A stretch of DNA of 64,000 bases from Oceanobacillus zhaokaii (GCF_003352005.1 NZ_CP024848.1:3357001-3421000), one strand, 5' to 3'; positions 16,565 to 25,187 are shown, numbered from the stretch's first letter. The notes: generated by a model from the letters alone, not told the origin. Numbers and translations are program-made.

Positions 16565-17626
16565 TTGGCCAACAAGAAAGTTATGATGTCGGTAACTGCG
16601 AGTGCCGCACTTGCATCTTTAATTATTGGAGCACAAGATGCAGAAGCAGCATCGTACAAGGTACAGAGTGGTGATTCACTATGGTCCATCGCACAGAAAC
16701 ATCAAACATCCGTTTCTAACTTAAAATCAGTGAATAAATTAACTTCTGATGTAATTTATCCGAATCAAGTATTGGAAACAGGCACGAATTCCGTTACACA
16801 GCCTAAGAAATCAAATCCAAGCACATCTACACCTACTACTAATCAATCTACATATACAGTAAAAGCTGGTGACACACTAAGCGGTATCGCCTCAAAGCAT
16901 AAGATTTCACTATCCAACTTGATGAAATGGAACGGATTAACCACAACATTAATCTATCCAGGAAATGTTTTCGTTGTAAGTAACCCAGGAAATAGCAGCG
17001 CACCATCAACACCTGCTAAGCCAAAACAACCTGCAAAGGCACCAGTAGATAACGGCAGCGGATCAGTTTACACTGTTAAATCTGGTGACACACTTTCACG
17101 TATTGGCTCACAATACGGCGTAAGTGTCGCTAACCTGAAACAATGGAACAACTTGAAATCTGATATGATCTATATCGGACAAAAACTAAACATCAAAGGT
17201 GGAAATGCACCAGCAACCCCACCAGCGAAGCAAACACCTAAAGCACCTCAAACTGACGTTAGCTACAATGTGGACAAGCTTATCAGCACAGCAAAAAGCA
17301 TGAATGGCGTAAAATACGTATGGGGTGGATCATCACCAAGCGGATTTGACTGCAGCGGATTCATATATTATGCATACAAACAAGCAGGCATGAACATCAG
17401 CCGAACATCAGCAGCAGGATTCTTTGATCGTTCATACTATGTAAATTCACCACAACCAGGAGACCTAGTATTCTTCTCAGGAACATACAAAGCAGGCATC
17501 TCCCACATGGGAATCTACTTAGGTGGCGGACAGTTCATCCATGCAGGATCTGATGGGGTAGAGATTACTAGTGTAAGTAACTCATATTGGAAGAAGCATT
17601 TTGATAGTTATAAGAGATTTTATTAA
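16565..17626 (+). CDS. Secreted LysM plus NlpC/P60 peptidoglycan endopeptidase
   Basis: A 353-residue exported cell-wall hydrolase of the LytE/CwlS type. A signal peptide (KKVMMSVTASAALASLI...) is cleaved near EAEA-AS around residue 28. Three LysM wall-binding repeats lie at about 30-73, 97-140 and 169-212, joined by Ser/Pro/Thr/Lys linkers. The catalytic NlpC/P60 domain covers roughly 236-353, with the cysteine in GFDCSGF, the histidine in ISHMGIYLGG and a third residue in QFIHAG. It should cut the D-Glu to meso-DAP peptide bond. The start is TTG, with GGGGGA 10 bases upstream. It is transcribed away from the capsule operon and ends in a strong terminator. Confidence 0.95.
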   Translation: MANKKVMMSVTASAALASLIIGAQDAEAASYKVQSGDSLWSIAQKHQTSVSNLKSVNKLTSDVIYPNQVLETGTNSVTQPKKSNPSTSTPTTNQSTYTVKAGDTLSGIASKHKISLSNLMKWNGLTTTLIYPGNVFVVSNPGNSSAPSTPAKPKQPAKAPVDNGSGSVYTVKSGDTLSRIGSQYGVSVANLKQWNNLKSDMIYIGQKLNIKGGNAPATPPAKQTPKAPQTDVSYNVDKLISTAKSMNGVKYVWGGSSPSGFDCSGFIYYAYKQAGMNISRTSAAGFFDRSYYVNSPQPGDLVFFSGTYKAGISHMGIYLGGGQFIHAGSDGVEITSVSNSYWKKHFDSYKRFY

Positions 17627-17642
17627 AATCATATAGAGATTG

Positions 17643-17679
17643 AAAAAGAGGAACCCTGGAATGGGTTCCTCTTTTTTTT
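17643..17679. terminator. Bidirectional rho-independent terminator
   Basis: A 12-base perfect stem, AAAGAGGAACCC with GGGTTCCTCTTT around a 6-base loop, has an A-run on the left and eight Ts on the right. It serves the LysM/NlpC gene and the convergent EamA gene. Confidence 0.92.
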
Positions 17680-17691
17680 GGGTTCGAGAAG

Positions 17692-18624
17692 TTACTTTCC
17701 ATTCTTCCTTCCTCTTCCACCATAATTCAACGCAATAATTCCTACTGCCACAAGTGCTATTGCACCAACAATATACACATTTATCGCTTCTCCCGGAATC
17801 AACATCGCTGATAATAACGCTCCAGATAAAGGAGTAATAAATTTATAAATCGCGATTTCTCCAGCTTTATTGTATTTCAATATCGAATACCAGAGTGCGA
17901 ATGCGACAGCTGATAGGAGTGCGGAGTAGAAGAATAGTCCCCAGCCCAGAGGTGTGAAGCGCATTGCATTTTCACTAAGTTGTGGCAAGCCAATCAGAAG
18001 CATCACCGCTGCACCGATGGATAGCTGCCAACCGGTTAATGTAAATGGATGGATTCCGACTGCGAGTTCCTTCGCCATGATTGTTGCAATGGCCGCTGCT
18101 ACAGCAGATAATATCATGAAGCCTTCCCCATTCAATTGGAAGCTTAGCTCGAGACCTTGTCCCCAGTTCGCTACGATTATTCCTGCGAAGCCGGCAATTA
18201 GTCCAATTCCCTTTTTCCAGTCCATCCGATCATTTTTATAAAAGAAATGGGCTAAGATTACAACAAAAAATGTGCCAGCTGAGGATAGGATTGCTCCTTG
18301 CATCCCTGTAACGTTTGCGAGTCCATTATAAAAGAAGTAGTATTGCACGGTCGTTTGGAAGATCCCTAGCAGAATTAACACAGGAATTTGCCTGCGAGTG
18401 ACGAGGAGTCGTTTGGGATTTGTTATGATAAGTCCCACCAAAATCATGAGTCCTGCTAAGAGGAAACGCATTCCCGCTAAGACCATTTTTGCAATCGTAT
18501 CATCGGCTGCCATTTGCAATTCCTCATAGCTTATTTTCAGTACAGGAAATGCGCTGCCCCATAATATCGAACAAAAAATGGCAATTAAAATGACTGCCCA
18601 TTTTTTCTCATAAATACTTTTCAA
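17692..18624 (-). CDS. EamA/DMT-family transporter
   Basis: A 310-residue inner-membrane protein with ten predicted helices in two EamA repeats, first about residues 13-150 and second about 160-300. Visible marks are ILWGSAFPVLKISYE in helix 1 and the matching FALWYSILKYNKAGE...FITPLSGALLSAMLIPGE in the second repeat. Relatives export amino acids or metabolites, but the substrate cannot be predicted. It stands alone, convergent with the wall-hydrolase gene. Confidence 0.9.
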   Translation of the reverse strand: MKSIYEKKWAVILIAIFCSILWGSAFPVLKISYEELQMAADDTIAKMVLAGMRFLLAGLMILVGLIITNPKRLLVTRRQIPVLILLGIFQTTVQYYFFYNGLANVTGMQGAILSSAGTFFVVILAHFFYKNDRMDWKKGIGLIAGFAGIIVANWGQGLELSFQLNGEGFMILSAVAAAIATIMAKELAVGIHPFTLTGWQLSIGAAVMLLIGLPQLSENAMRFTPLGWGLFFYSALLSAVAFALWYSILKYNKAGEIAIYKFITPLSGALLSAMLIPGEAINVYIVGAIALVAVGIIALNYGGRGRKNGK

Positions 18625-18864
18625 AACATGTCAGCTCCTAAACTATTTCATACGCGTGAATCGCAACACGCCAAAGGAGATTATACTATATTTATAAATC
18701 AGGACCAAATGAAGCGAATTATAGAGAGGAAAGGCATCAACTGTCCAACATTTTCAAAACTTCTTTGAAAAATTAATTCTCCATACAATACCTTTACATT
18801 GATCAAGGATTCGGATTAGGAGCAATTTCCTAGTATAATCCAGCCCTTCTAACAATAAGATTTA
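18625..18864. other. Intergenic stretch with a possible plus-strand -10 box
   Basis: The only notable signals are TATAAT near 18834 on the plus strand, preceded by a small TAGGA/TCCTA inverted repeat. A poor -35 makes the promoter doubtful. A transcript from here would carry the double-hairpin repeat in its leader. Confidence 0.3.
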
Positions 18865-18952
18865 TTAGAAAACTATTTTGTCACCAAACATTTCGGTGAC
18901 AAAATTAGTTGCGCTTATGTAGTAAGAAATATTTTATACTTTCTTAGCTACT
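18865..18952 (+). repeat. Double-hairpin repeat, copy 1
   Basis: An 88-base element beginning TTAGAAAACTA with two hairpins. Hairpin 1 pairs AACTATTTTGTCACC (18871-18885) with GGTGACAAAATTAGTT (18895-18910). Hairpin 2 pairs GTAGTAAGAAA (18919-18929) with TTTCTTAGCTAC (18940-18951). It ends about 13 bases before the GGAGG of the next gene. A second copy at 22558 keeps the layout while both arms of the first stem change together. Confidence 0.75.
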
Positions 18953-18976
18953 AAACAAGCTATTTGGAGGGATAAT

Positions 18977-19366
18977 ATGAGCGGCGCTTCACTAATTACG
19001 GCAGAAATGATTGCCAGATATTATGACCTTAATAAATTGAAGAAAGAAATCGATTCGGAAATGAGTCAATTAAAGAAACAATTTCACGCCTACTTTGACG
19101 AGCAGGTTGGAGTCAACACGAAAGGAGAAATCACGAACAATGGATTCAAGCTGCAGCGGCAAATACGAAAGGTTGAGAAATTTGTGGACGACCTTACTGT
19201 TACGAGATTAGAAGAGTTGAATATGGATGAGTTAATTTATGTTGAGAAAAAGCCAGATGACGAGAAAATCAACGCAGCTATTAGTCTAGGATTGTTGAAT
19301 GAAGAGGATATTAGTGATTGCCGGATGAGTAGCTTTTCCGGGGCAATATCGGTGAAGGAAGTTTAA
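18977..19366 (+). CDS. Hypothetical 129-residue protein
   Basis: I do not recognise this protein. It is soluble and charged, with a likely coiled coil over residues 15-40 (LNKLKKEIDSEMSQLKKQF) and further helical stretches such as FKLQRQIRKVEKFVDDL. It has no signal peptide, membrane helix or metal motif; two cysteines are not needed to explain the fold. TTTGGAGGG about 10 bases before the ATG makes it a credible gene. It is the only plus-strand gene in its surroundings. It could be a small phage- or plasmid-derived protein, but nothing nearby supports that. Confidence 0.7.
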   Translation: MSGASLITAEMIARYYDLNKLKKEIDSEMSQLKKQFHAYFDEQVGVNTKGEITNNGFKLQRQIRKVEKFVDDLTVTRLEELNMDELIYVEKKPDDEKINAAISLGLLNEEDISDCRMSSFSGAISVKEV

Positions 19367-19463
19367 ATAGAATCTCTTAGGTTGCTTGATTTAAACTACT
19401 TTCTCCCGATTCAGTACTACAGGCCTCCTCCCTATAGGTGGTCGTCAAAGAATTTTTATTAAA

Positions 19464-19498
19464 GATAGTCTAGATACGCGATATGTATCTAGACTATC
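19464..19498. terminator. Hairpin terminator between convergent genes
   Basis: GATAGTCTAGATAC (19464-19477) and GTATCTAGACTATC (19485-19498) form a perfect 14-base stem. On the minus strand it is followed by TTTAATAAAAATT, a moderate tail for the isomerase operon. Confidence 0.75.
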
Positions 19499-19516
19499 TC
19501 ATCTTTTGAAGCAACT

Positions 19517-20272
19517 CTATTTTTCTAGGATACTTCTAATTGCCTTTACATTCTCTGCAGCACTTTCAAGTGGATCTTTCGTAAAGTGTTCTTGTTCAAC
19601 GATAAACCACTTAACACCAATTTCATTTCCTTTTGAAATGTATGTAGAGAGTGGAAGTGTGCCAGTCCCTAGTTCAGTCGATATTGGTTCTGCACCCTCA
19701 AGTTTCATATCTTTAATATGCAATGACACACAGCGGTCAGCATATTTTTCAATGATAGTTACAGGATCATAACCCGCATAGGATGCCCAGAAGCAATCCA
19801 GCTCCATTTTTAAGTTGCTAGCATCCGTATTTTCATAAAGGATATCAAATCCGGTTTCACTGTCGAATCGATCAAATTCGAAATTATGGTTATGATACCC
19901 GAGTGAAAATCCTTCTGCTTTCATTTTATTACCGATATCGTTTAGCAATTCTGCTGTTCGCTTGTAATCGTCAGCTGTTGTTCTTCTGCTTTCTTGTAAA
20001 TATGGAACGATAATAAGATCATTTCCGATTGTTTCATGATATTTCAATGTTTCATCAAGCCGATTTTCCAGCAGTTCCAGCTGAACATGAGCACCTGCAG
20101 CTATAATGCCTGCTTCTGCCATTGTCGATTTAACCGCTTCGGCGGTATAGTTTTCGAATCCAGCAAATTGTACCCCTGTATATCCCATTTCAGCTACTTT
20201 TTTTATCTTTTCTAACAAATCCTTTTCAGCAGCATCTTTTATTGACCAAAGTTGTAACCCTATATTTCCCAT
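19517..20272 (-). CDS. Sugar phosphate isomerase/epimerase (TIM barrel)
   Basis: A 251-residue member of the xylose-isomerase-like TIM-barrel family. Metal-site residues are visible in SLGYHNHNFEF, LKMELDCFWASYAG, CVSLHIKDMK and KWFIVEQEHF. Such enzymes isomerise or epimerise sugars, keto-sugars or inositol derivatives; the substrate is unknown. It is the last gene of a catabolite-controlled operon (binding protein, two permeases, isomerase), so it probably acts on the imported sugar. GGAGGGG precedes the ATG. The 81-base gap to the permease gene shows no terminator. Confidence 0.85.
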   Translation of the reverse strand: MGNIGLQLWSIKDAAEKDLLEKIKKVAEMGYTGVQFAGFENYTAEAVKSTMAEAGIIAAGAHVQLELLENRLDETLKYHETIGNDLIIVPYLQESRRTTADDYKRTAELLNDIGNKMKAEGFSLGYHNHNFEFDRFDSETGFDILYENTDASNLKMELDCFWASYAGYDPVTIIEKYADRCVSLHIKDMKLEGAEPISTELGTGTLPLSTYISKGNEIGVKWFIVEQEHFTKDPLESAAENVKAIRSILEK

Positions 20273-20353
20273 CTCTTCCCCTCCAATTCGTTACCTTTAC
20301 CACTTTCATGGTTTAGCACATTCATAGACTTCCTCTTCCTGAATACGATTCCA

Positions 20354-21175
20354 CTATTCCTTCACAGATCCAGACGTCAACCCGGAAACTATTCTTCTCT
20401 GGAATAACAGTACAAGCAATACAATTGGAATTGTCACGATAACTGTTGCTGCGGATATATCTCCCCAAGGAACTGAGAATTCACTTTGATACATCGATAT
20501 GCCGACTGGAACGGTTCGCCACATATCATCACTATTAATTGTTAGGGCAAATAAATACTCATTCCATGCTGCGATAAATACTAGAATTCCAGTTGTGAAA
20601 ACACCTGGTGCAGCAAGCGGGAAGATTATCTTTCGAAACGTTTGAAATGGTGTTGCCCCATCGAGTTTCGCTGACTCTTCCAATTCAAATGGGATTTTTT
20701 GAAAGAATGTCGATAAAATCCAGATTGCTAATGGAAGACTGATTGTGATATATGGAATGACCAGTCCTAAATAGCTGTTGCGCAGACCAAGATCCGTTAC
20801 TAAATTAAACATCGGCGAGATAATTGCGATTTGCGGAAACATGGATGATGCTAGGACGATACCTAGGATGAGTCCTTTCCCTTTAATCGGCAATCTTGTC
20901 ACTGCATAGGCGGTGAGCGATGCAAATGCTAATGAAAGAACCGTTGTTATTCCAGAAACGACGAAGCTATTTAGCATATAACGCAGTAAAGGCCGATTTG
21001 TTAATGCTGCTTCGTACGAGTCAAGCGATGGATTGGTCGTGAACCATCTAAAGCTCGAGAATATTTCACTCGGTGGCTTGATTGATGTTAGGAACACCCA
21101 GATAAACGGGAACATCACTAAAAATACGAATAATACTAAAAATAGGTAGAACCCAATACCAGCTCGTTTATTCAT
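20354..21175 (-). CDS. Carbohydrate ABC transporter permease (MalG/UgpE type)
   Basis: A 273-residue inner-membrane subunit with six predicted helices and the EAA loop ELEESAKLDGATPFQTFRKIIFPLAAPG (about 180-207), which docks the ATPase. It starts 12 bases after its partner permease, with GAGGAGGG as ribosome site. No ATPase is encoded nearby; a shared MsmX-type ATPase elsewhere in the genome is usual for these importers in Bacillaceae. Confidence 0.93.
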   Translation of the reverse strand: MNKRAGIGFYLFLVLFVFLVMFPFIWVFLTSIKPPSEIFSSFRWFTTNPSLDSYEAALTNRPLLRYMLNSFVVSGITTVLSLAFASLTAYAVTRLPIKGKGLILGIVLASSMFPQIAIISPMFNLVTDLGLRNSYLGLVIPYITISLPLAIWILSTFFQKIPFELEESAKLDGATPFQTFRKIIFPLAAPGVFTTGILVFIAAWNEYLFALTINSDDMWRTVPVGISMYQSEFSVPWGDISAATVIVTIPIVLLVLLFQRRIVSGLTSGSVKE

Positions 21176-21187
21176 TTCTCACCCTCC

Positions 21188-22516
21188 TCATTTAGTCCGA
21201 CCTGCAAATAATTCCGAACCAATGAATTTCACATAAATAAAACTAATGATTGCAACACATAGGAATACAATTACAGATAGAACCGAACCTTCGCCGAAAT
21301 TTTGCTGGGCGAACAAGGTTTTATATGCGTATACCGAAATGGATTCCGTCGCATTTGCTGGTCCCCCGCCTGTTAATACGTAGATAAGGTCGAACACTCG
21401 GAAGGCGTCTAACGTTCTAAATAGCAAGGCAACTAAAACAGATGATTTCAGAAGTGGTAGTGTGATGCTCCAAAACTGCTGAAATTTATTCGCACCATCC
21501 ACATCCGACGCTTCGTATAGCGATTGCGGAATTGTTTGTAAACCTGCTAACAATAAGAGCGCCATGTATGGCGTTGTCTTCCAAACGTCAGCTAATATTA
21601 TTGAAAACATCGATCCCTCTGATGTTGACAATAACCACGATGCATTCGGAATGATGTTCCATGTTTCTAAGTAGTGCCCGACAATCCCCGACTGTCCATC
21701 ATAGAGGAATCCCCACATCATCGCAGCAACTGCTGTAGGTATTGCCCAAGGAATAAGTACAGATGCTCGGATAATTCCCCTGCCTCTAAACGTTCGGTTG
21801 ATTAGTAGAGCAATTGCCAAGCCAATCACTAATTCAAGCGCGACAGATATCACTGTAAAAAATGCGGTATTCCCAATTGATTTCCACATCCGCTGATCTT
21901 TGAAATACTTCCCGTAATTAGCAAAGCCAATAAAATTAGATTCCAAAATCGTTTTTCCTGTTGCGCCAAGTAGATCTGCAGTTTGCATGAATTTCAAACT
22001 GTTTGCTTCATCATCGATCGATTCAGAGATGGTGGCCAAGCTCTGCTGATACGATTCGAGTGCCTGTCGATAATCCTCGGCGAAGTCATTATCAACTTCC
22101 GTATACTTTAATTCCGAATCTTTAATAGGGGTAAAATTCATCAGCAGTTCATCAACTTTTTCTACCTTCCTCTTAACCTCCTCGTCGCTAATCAAGGTTT
22201 CATGATAAGATGCGACTCCCTGCTTTATCTCTGCAATTGTCTGCCTCGTATCCTCACTCTCTGTTACCGACGCCAAATCATCCAGCTGTCTATCGATATA
22301 AAAATGATTATCAACATATCGTTCAAGGTCGATGTTTGCGTCCATCATTAACTGCGAACGAGCTGGATCATTCAAACGATAATCAAACATACTATTCCAG
22401 AAAGATTGAGCAACCGGCCACAGAACAACAACAAATACGAGAATAAGAGACGGCAGCACCATCGCATATCCTAGCTGCTTCTCGGTCAACTGAAAGCCTC
22501 GCTTCTTCTTTTTCAT
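21188..22516 (-). CDS. Carbohydrate ABC transporter permease (MalF type) with long extracellular insert
   Basis: A 442-residue permease, much longer than the usual 290-310. After the first helix (about 15-37) comes an insert of roughly 170 charged residues (about 40-205), rich in D/E/K/Q and probably helical, facing outside. Six more helices carry the ABC core, with the EAA loop SLYEASDVDGANKFQQFWSITLPLLKSS near 325-352. The insert recalls the MalF P2 loop in position but looks unrelated in sequence. It could contact the binding protein. The gene follows a terminator and a double-hairpin repeat, so it is likely expressed below the binding protein. Confidence 0.9.
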   Translation of the reverse strand: MKKKKRGFQLTEKQLGYAMVLPSLILVFVVVLWPVAQSFWNSMFDYRLNDPARSQLMMDANIDLERYVDNHFYIDRQLDDLASVTESEDTRQTIAEIKQGVASYHETLISDEEVKRKVEKVDELLMNFTPIKDSELKYTEVDNDFAEDYRQALESYQQSLATISESIDDEANSLKFMQTADLLGATGKTILESNFIGFANYGKYFKDQRMWKSIGNTAFFTVISVALELVIGLAIALLINRTFRGRGIIRASVLIPWAIPTAVAAMMWGFLYDGQSGIVGHYLETWNIIPNASWLLSTSEGSMFSIILADVWKTTPYMALLLLAGLQTIPQSLYEASDVDGANKFQQFWSITLPLLKSSVLVALLFRTLDAFRVFDLIYVLTGGGPANATESISVYAYKTLFAQQNFGEGSVLSVIVFLCVAIISFIYVKFIGSELFAGRTK

Positions 22517-22557
22517 CGTAACACCCCTCTTACATTTATGTACTGGGAAATATTTTT

Positions 22558-22645
22558 TTAGAAAACTAAGGTTTAACCAAGCCTTTCGGTGACAACCTTA
22601 GTTGCACTTATGTAGTAAGAAAGTTTTTATACTTTCTTAACTACT
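22558..22645 (+). repeat. Double-hairpin repeat, copy 2
   Basis: Same length and layout as copy 1. Hairpin 1 pairs AACTAAGGTTTAACC (22564-22578) with GGTGACAACCTTAGTT (22588-22603). Hairpin 2 pairs GTAGTAAGAAAG (22612-22623) with CTTTCTTAACTAC (22632-22644). The inner bases of hairpin 1 differ from copy 1 on both arms, so most pairing is kept. Here it lies opposite in direction to the flanking genes, between the binding protein and the first permease. Confidence 0.75.
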
Positions 22646-22653
22646 TAAGGAAA

Positions 22654-22684
22654 AACAAGATGGGAGTTCTCGCCCATCTTGTTC
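22654..22684 (-). terminator. Terminator/attenuator between binding protein and permease genes
   Basis: On the minus strand AACAAGATGGG pairs with CCCATCTTGTT around an 8-base loop, followed by TTTTT. This should end most binding-protein transcripts and let some read through into the permeases, matching the higher need for binding protein. Confidence 0.85.
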
Positions 22685-22706
22685 TCACAAACTATGGTTC
22701 AACCAA

Positions 22707-24062
22707 TTATTCATTCATTGCCGCTTCGATTTTCGTTTGCATATTCGTTGCAGCTTCTTGTGCAGACTGGTCTCCTGCCAACACCTTCGATATTTCGATT
22801 TGCATAATGTCAGATACTTCCGGATAAATTGGTGTTACTGGTCGTGATACAGCACTTTCCAATACAGCGGCAAAATCTGGATTTGCAAATAACTCACTAG
22901 CTTCTTTCACTTCTTGATCGTCATAAAGTGCCTTCAATGTTGGCGCACGTCCACCGTTTACTGCAGTGATTTTCTGTCCTTCTTCACCAGAAATAAATTT
23001 AACGAATTCCCATGCTTCTTCTGGATGCTCAGAATAGCGATTAATCATCGTCATCCAGCCACCAAGTGCAGCTGCATTACCTGCATCCCCTGCAGGAAGT
23101 GTTGTAATTGCAATTTTCCCAGCAATTTTAGATTTTTCCTCATCATTGGAAGAGGATTGCATGTATGGCCAGTTCCTTGCAAACACGGATTTTCCTTCAA
23201 TAAATGCATTTTCGGTATCAATCTCTTGGAAATTAAGGATATTTCCAGGAACAAAGTCAGATCCAACTACCTCTGCCATTTTTTCAATTGCTTTCACTGT
23301 CTCTGGGCTGTCAACAACGACATTATTATCCTCGTCGATTACTTGTCCACCATATGAAGCAATGAATTCAATTGCATTTGTAATTAACCCCTCATACTGT
23401 GCTGCCTGCAAAATGTACCCAAACTCAGTACCTTCTTGCCCTTTCAAGGCATTTGCTTGTTCAATTAATTCATCCCATGTTGTCGGCGGCTCTTCTACAA
23501 TATCTGTTCGGTAATAGAACACACCAGCATCAGTATATTGCGGCATTGCCCACTGTTTCCCATTAAAATTGGCAGCAGCTACTGTTCCCGGGAAATATGC
23601 ATCCATATCAATCCCGTCCCGCTCAATCAGACGGTCGAGCTCTAATGCATAGTTAGCTTGTGCAAACTCTGCTGGCCAAATAACGTCTGCATTGAACACA
23701 TCGATTTCCGTACTTTGTGAACTAAAAGCAGTTACATATTGATCATGGGATTGCCCTGTATCTGCCGGCATTTCACGCGACTCTATTTTAATATGTGGAA
23801 ATTTCTTCTCAAATGCTTCGATCACCATGTCCGTCCCTGGTGTAGTATCCACCCCACGCGCATAAACAATCGTAACCTGTTCCTTCTCTTCCCCTTCATC
23901 TGTTGCCTCATCTGTAGTGCCATCTTGCTCTTCTGTTGCTGAGTCAGTTTCATCCTTCTTATCTTCCTTAGTTGATGTTTGACTATCACTCGAACATGCA
24001 ACTAAAAATAGTGCCAAAGCAATTAAAAATAAACTACACAGTGCATTTCTCCACAACTTCAT
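22707..24062 (-). CDS. Sugar ABC transporter substrate-binding lipoprotein
   Basis: A 451-residue family-1 extracellular solute-binding protein. The signal peptide ends in the lipobox ALFLVAC near residue 23, and an acidic Ser/Thr/Glu linker follows. The core carries VTIVYARGVDTTPGTDMVIEAFEKKFPHIKIE and the late DAGNAAALGGWMTMINRYSEHPEEAWEFVKFISGEEGQ, typical of ligand-lobe regions. It is the first gene of the operon with a strong sigma-A promoter and a cre box. The sugar is unknown; trehalose/maltose-like oligosaccharides are common for the family. Confidence 0.92.
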   Translation of the reverse strand: MKLWRNALCSLFLIALALFLVACSSDSQTSTKEDKKDETDSATEEQDGTTDEATDEGEEKEQVTIVYARGVDTTPGTDMVIEAFEKKFPHIKIESREMPADTGQSHDQYVTAFSSQSTEIDVFNADVIWPAEFAQANYALELDRLIERDGIDMDAYFPGTVAAANFNGKQWAMPQYTDAGVFYYRTDIVEEPPTTWDELIEQANALKGQEGTEFGYILQAAQYEGLITNAIEFIASYGGQVIDEDNNVVVDSPETVKAIEKMAEVVGSDFVPGNILNFQEIDTENAFIEGKSVFARNWPYMQSSSNDEEKSKIAGKIAITTLPAGDAGNAAALGGWMTMINRYSEHPEEAWEFVKFISGEEGQKITAVNGGRAPTLKALYDDQEVKEASELFANPDFAAVLESAVSRPVTPIYPEVSDIMQIEISKVLAGDQSAQEAATNMQTKIEAAMNE

Positions 24063-24104
24063 TTCATTGCCCCCTTTGTCATATCGTGTTCATTCACATT
24101 TGAG

Positions 24105-24118
24105 TGTAAACGATTACA
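24105..24118. promoter_or_regulatory. cre box (CcpA operator)
   Basis: TGTAAACGATTACA fits the cre consensus TGNAANCGNWNNCA with no mismatch. It lies downstream of the predicted start of transcription, so bound CcpA would act as a roadblock on the sugar-importer operon. Confidence 0.82.
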
Positions 24119-24131
24119 TTTTACAATTTTC

Positions 24132-24159
24132 ATTATACTGGAAAAATTTAACTTGTCAA
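24132..24159 (-). promoter_or_regulatory. Sigma-A promoter of the sugar-importer operon
   Basis: On the minus strand TTGACA (24154-24159) and TATAAT (24132-24137) are both perfect, with a 16-base spacer ending in AG. The cre box follows 13 bases after the -10 box. Confidence 0.85.
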
Positions 24160-24366
24160 TATATATTTGGTACCATTTGGCGCCTGTCCCTTCTCGGTTT
24201 TTGGCGAATGATGTCGACTTTTGATTGGTCTTGAGGTGTAGCGTTTAGTGCCTCGGTTAGAGCTCACATTCAAAATTTAGAGAGCCCGTATTGAAATGGA
24301 GCGACCTGCTTTATAGTCGGGGCTCCTATAAAGCTTCCATTAACATTCCTAGAGTGCTCCTCCTCC
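24160..24366. other. Intergenic stretch with one hairpin
   Basis: No gene is seen. GCTTTATAG (24308-24316) pairs with CTATAAAGC (24326-24334) just beyond the SDR gene. Without a T-run it is only a weak terminator candidate. Confidence 0.35.
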
Positions 24367-25131
24367 CTATCTCCTCAAAAACCCACCTTCTGAATTTATC
24401 ACCTGTCCAGTAATCCATTCAGCTTCACTGCTTGCCAGAAATGCAACGAGTCGGGCTGCATCATCTGGAACACCGATTCGACCCATTAAAAACTTTGGCA
24501 ATAGTTCATGTTTAATAGATTCAGACATCCATCTAGAATCAGTGGGACCCGGATTTACTGCATTTACTGTAATCCCCAGCGGAGCGAGCTCCGCAGACAG
24601 CGAAAGTGTGAATGCAGAAATAGCCCCCTTTGTTGCAACATAAGCTAATTCCTCAATCATCGGTCCTTGCGCTTGACCTGATGTCATATTAATAATTCTG
24701 CCAGAAGTTTTGTCGGAGTTCTGAAATCTTCGTGCAAATTCCACACTAAGCAGCATCGTTGCTCTCATATTTACTGCATAATGATCATCTATAAGCTTTG
24801 CATCCAGATTCATATAACCATCTCTTAACGAATGTGCTGCATTATTTATTAATATTGTCGGTAGCCCAAATCGAGCTTCTGTGGCATCTAATATTTTCAT
24901 AGAGCAGTCTGGTGTGGATAAATCAATCTCCAAATAATCGGATTGTACCCCGATTGCGACTAATTCCTTTTGAAATTGAACTGGCCATTCTTTATCAGCC
25001 TGCCAATAGGTGAAAAAGATATCCGCTCCTTCCAATGCTAGTTTGCGGCAGATCGCAGCGCCAATTCCATTTGCATGGCTTACCCCTGTGACGATTGCAA
25101 CTTGGTTTTGTAGTTTGCTAATGATGAACAC
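24367..25131 (-). CDS. Short-chain dehydrogenase/reductase (SDR)
   Basis: A 254-residue NAD(P)-dependent oxidoreductase. The cofactor loop is VTGVSHANGIGAAI (about 14-27), with the longer spacing seen in some SDRs, and NNAAH is near 95. The catalytic Ser-Tyr-Lys are in INMTSGQAQ and ELAYVATKGA, and VNPGPTDSRWM follows the usual PG motif. The best start in frame is GTG at 25131, but GAGAGGGG abuts it, so a non-standard start a few codons on is possible. It has its own promoter and cre box, so it is probably a sugar- or polyol-related reductase; substrate unknown. Confidence 0.88.
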   Translation of the reverse strand: MFIISKLQNQVAIVTGVSHANGIGAAICRKLALEGADIFFTYWQADKEWPVQFQKELVAIGVQSDYLEIDLSTPDCSMKILDATEARFGLPTILINNAAHSLRDGYMNLDAKLIDDHYAVNMRATMLLSVEFARRFQNSDKTSGRIINMTSGQAQGPMIEELAYVATKGAISAFTLSLSAELAPLGITVNAVNPGPTDSRWMSESIKHELLPKFLMGRIGVPDDAARLVAFLASSEAEWITGQVINSEGGFLRR

Positions 25132-25141
25132 CCCTCTCTTT

Positions 25142-25155
25142 TGAAAACGATTACA
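25142..25155. promoter_or_regulatory. cre box upstream of the SDR gene
   Basis: TGAAAACGATTACA fits TGNAANCGNWNNCA fully and overlaps the predicted transcription start, so glucose repression through CcpA is expected. Confidence 0.8.
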
Positions 25156-25158
25156 AAT

Positions 25159-25187
25159 ATAGTATTGGTTTGTAGGTTGTTTGTCAA
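25159..25187 (-). promoter_or_regulatory. Sigma-A promoter of the SDR gene
   Basis: On the minus strand TTGACA (25182-25187) and TACTAT (25159-25164) are 17 bases apart. Confidence 0.78.

Noticed and set aside
22914..23357. 147-residue plus-strand ORF
   Set aside because: It lies wholly inside the sugar-binding lipoprotein gene on the other strand and reads as a cysteine/phenylalanine-rich shadow without a ribosome site.
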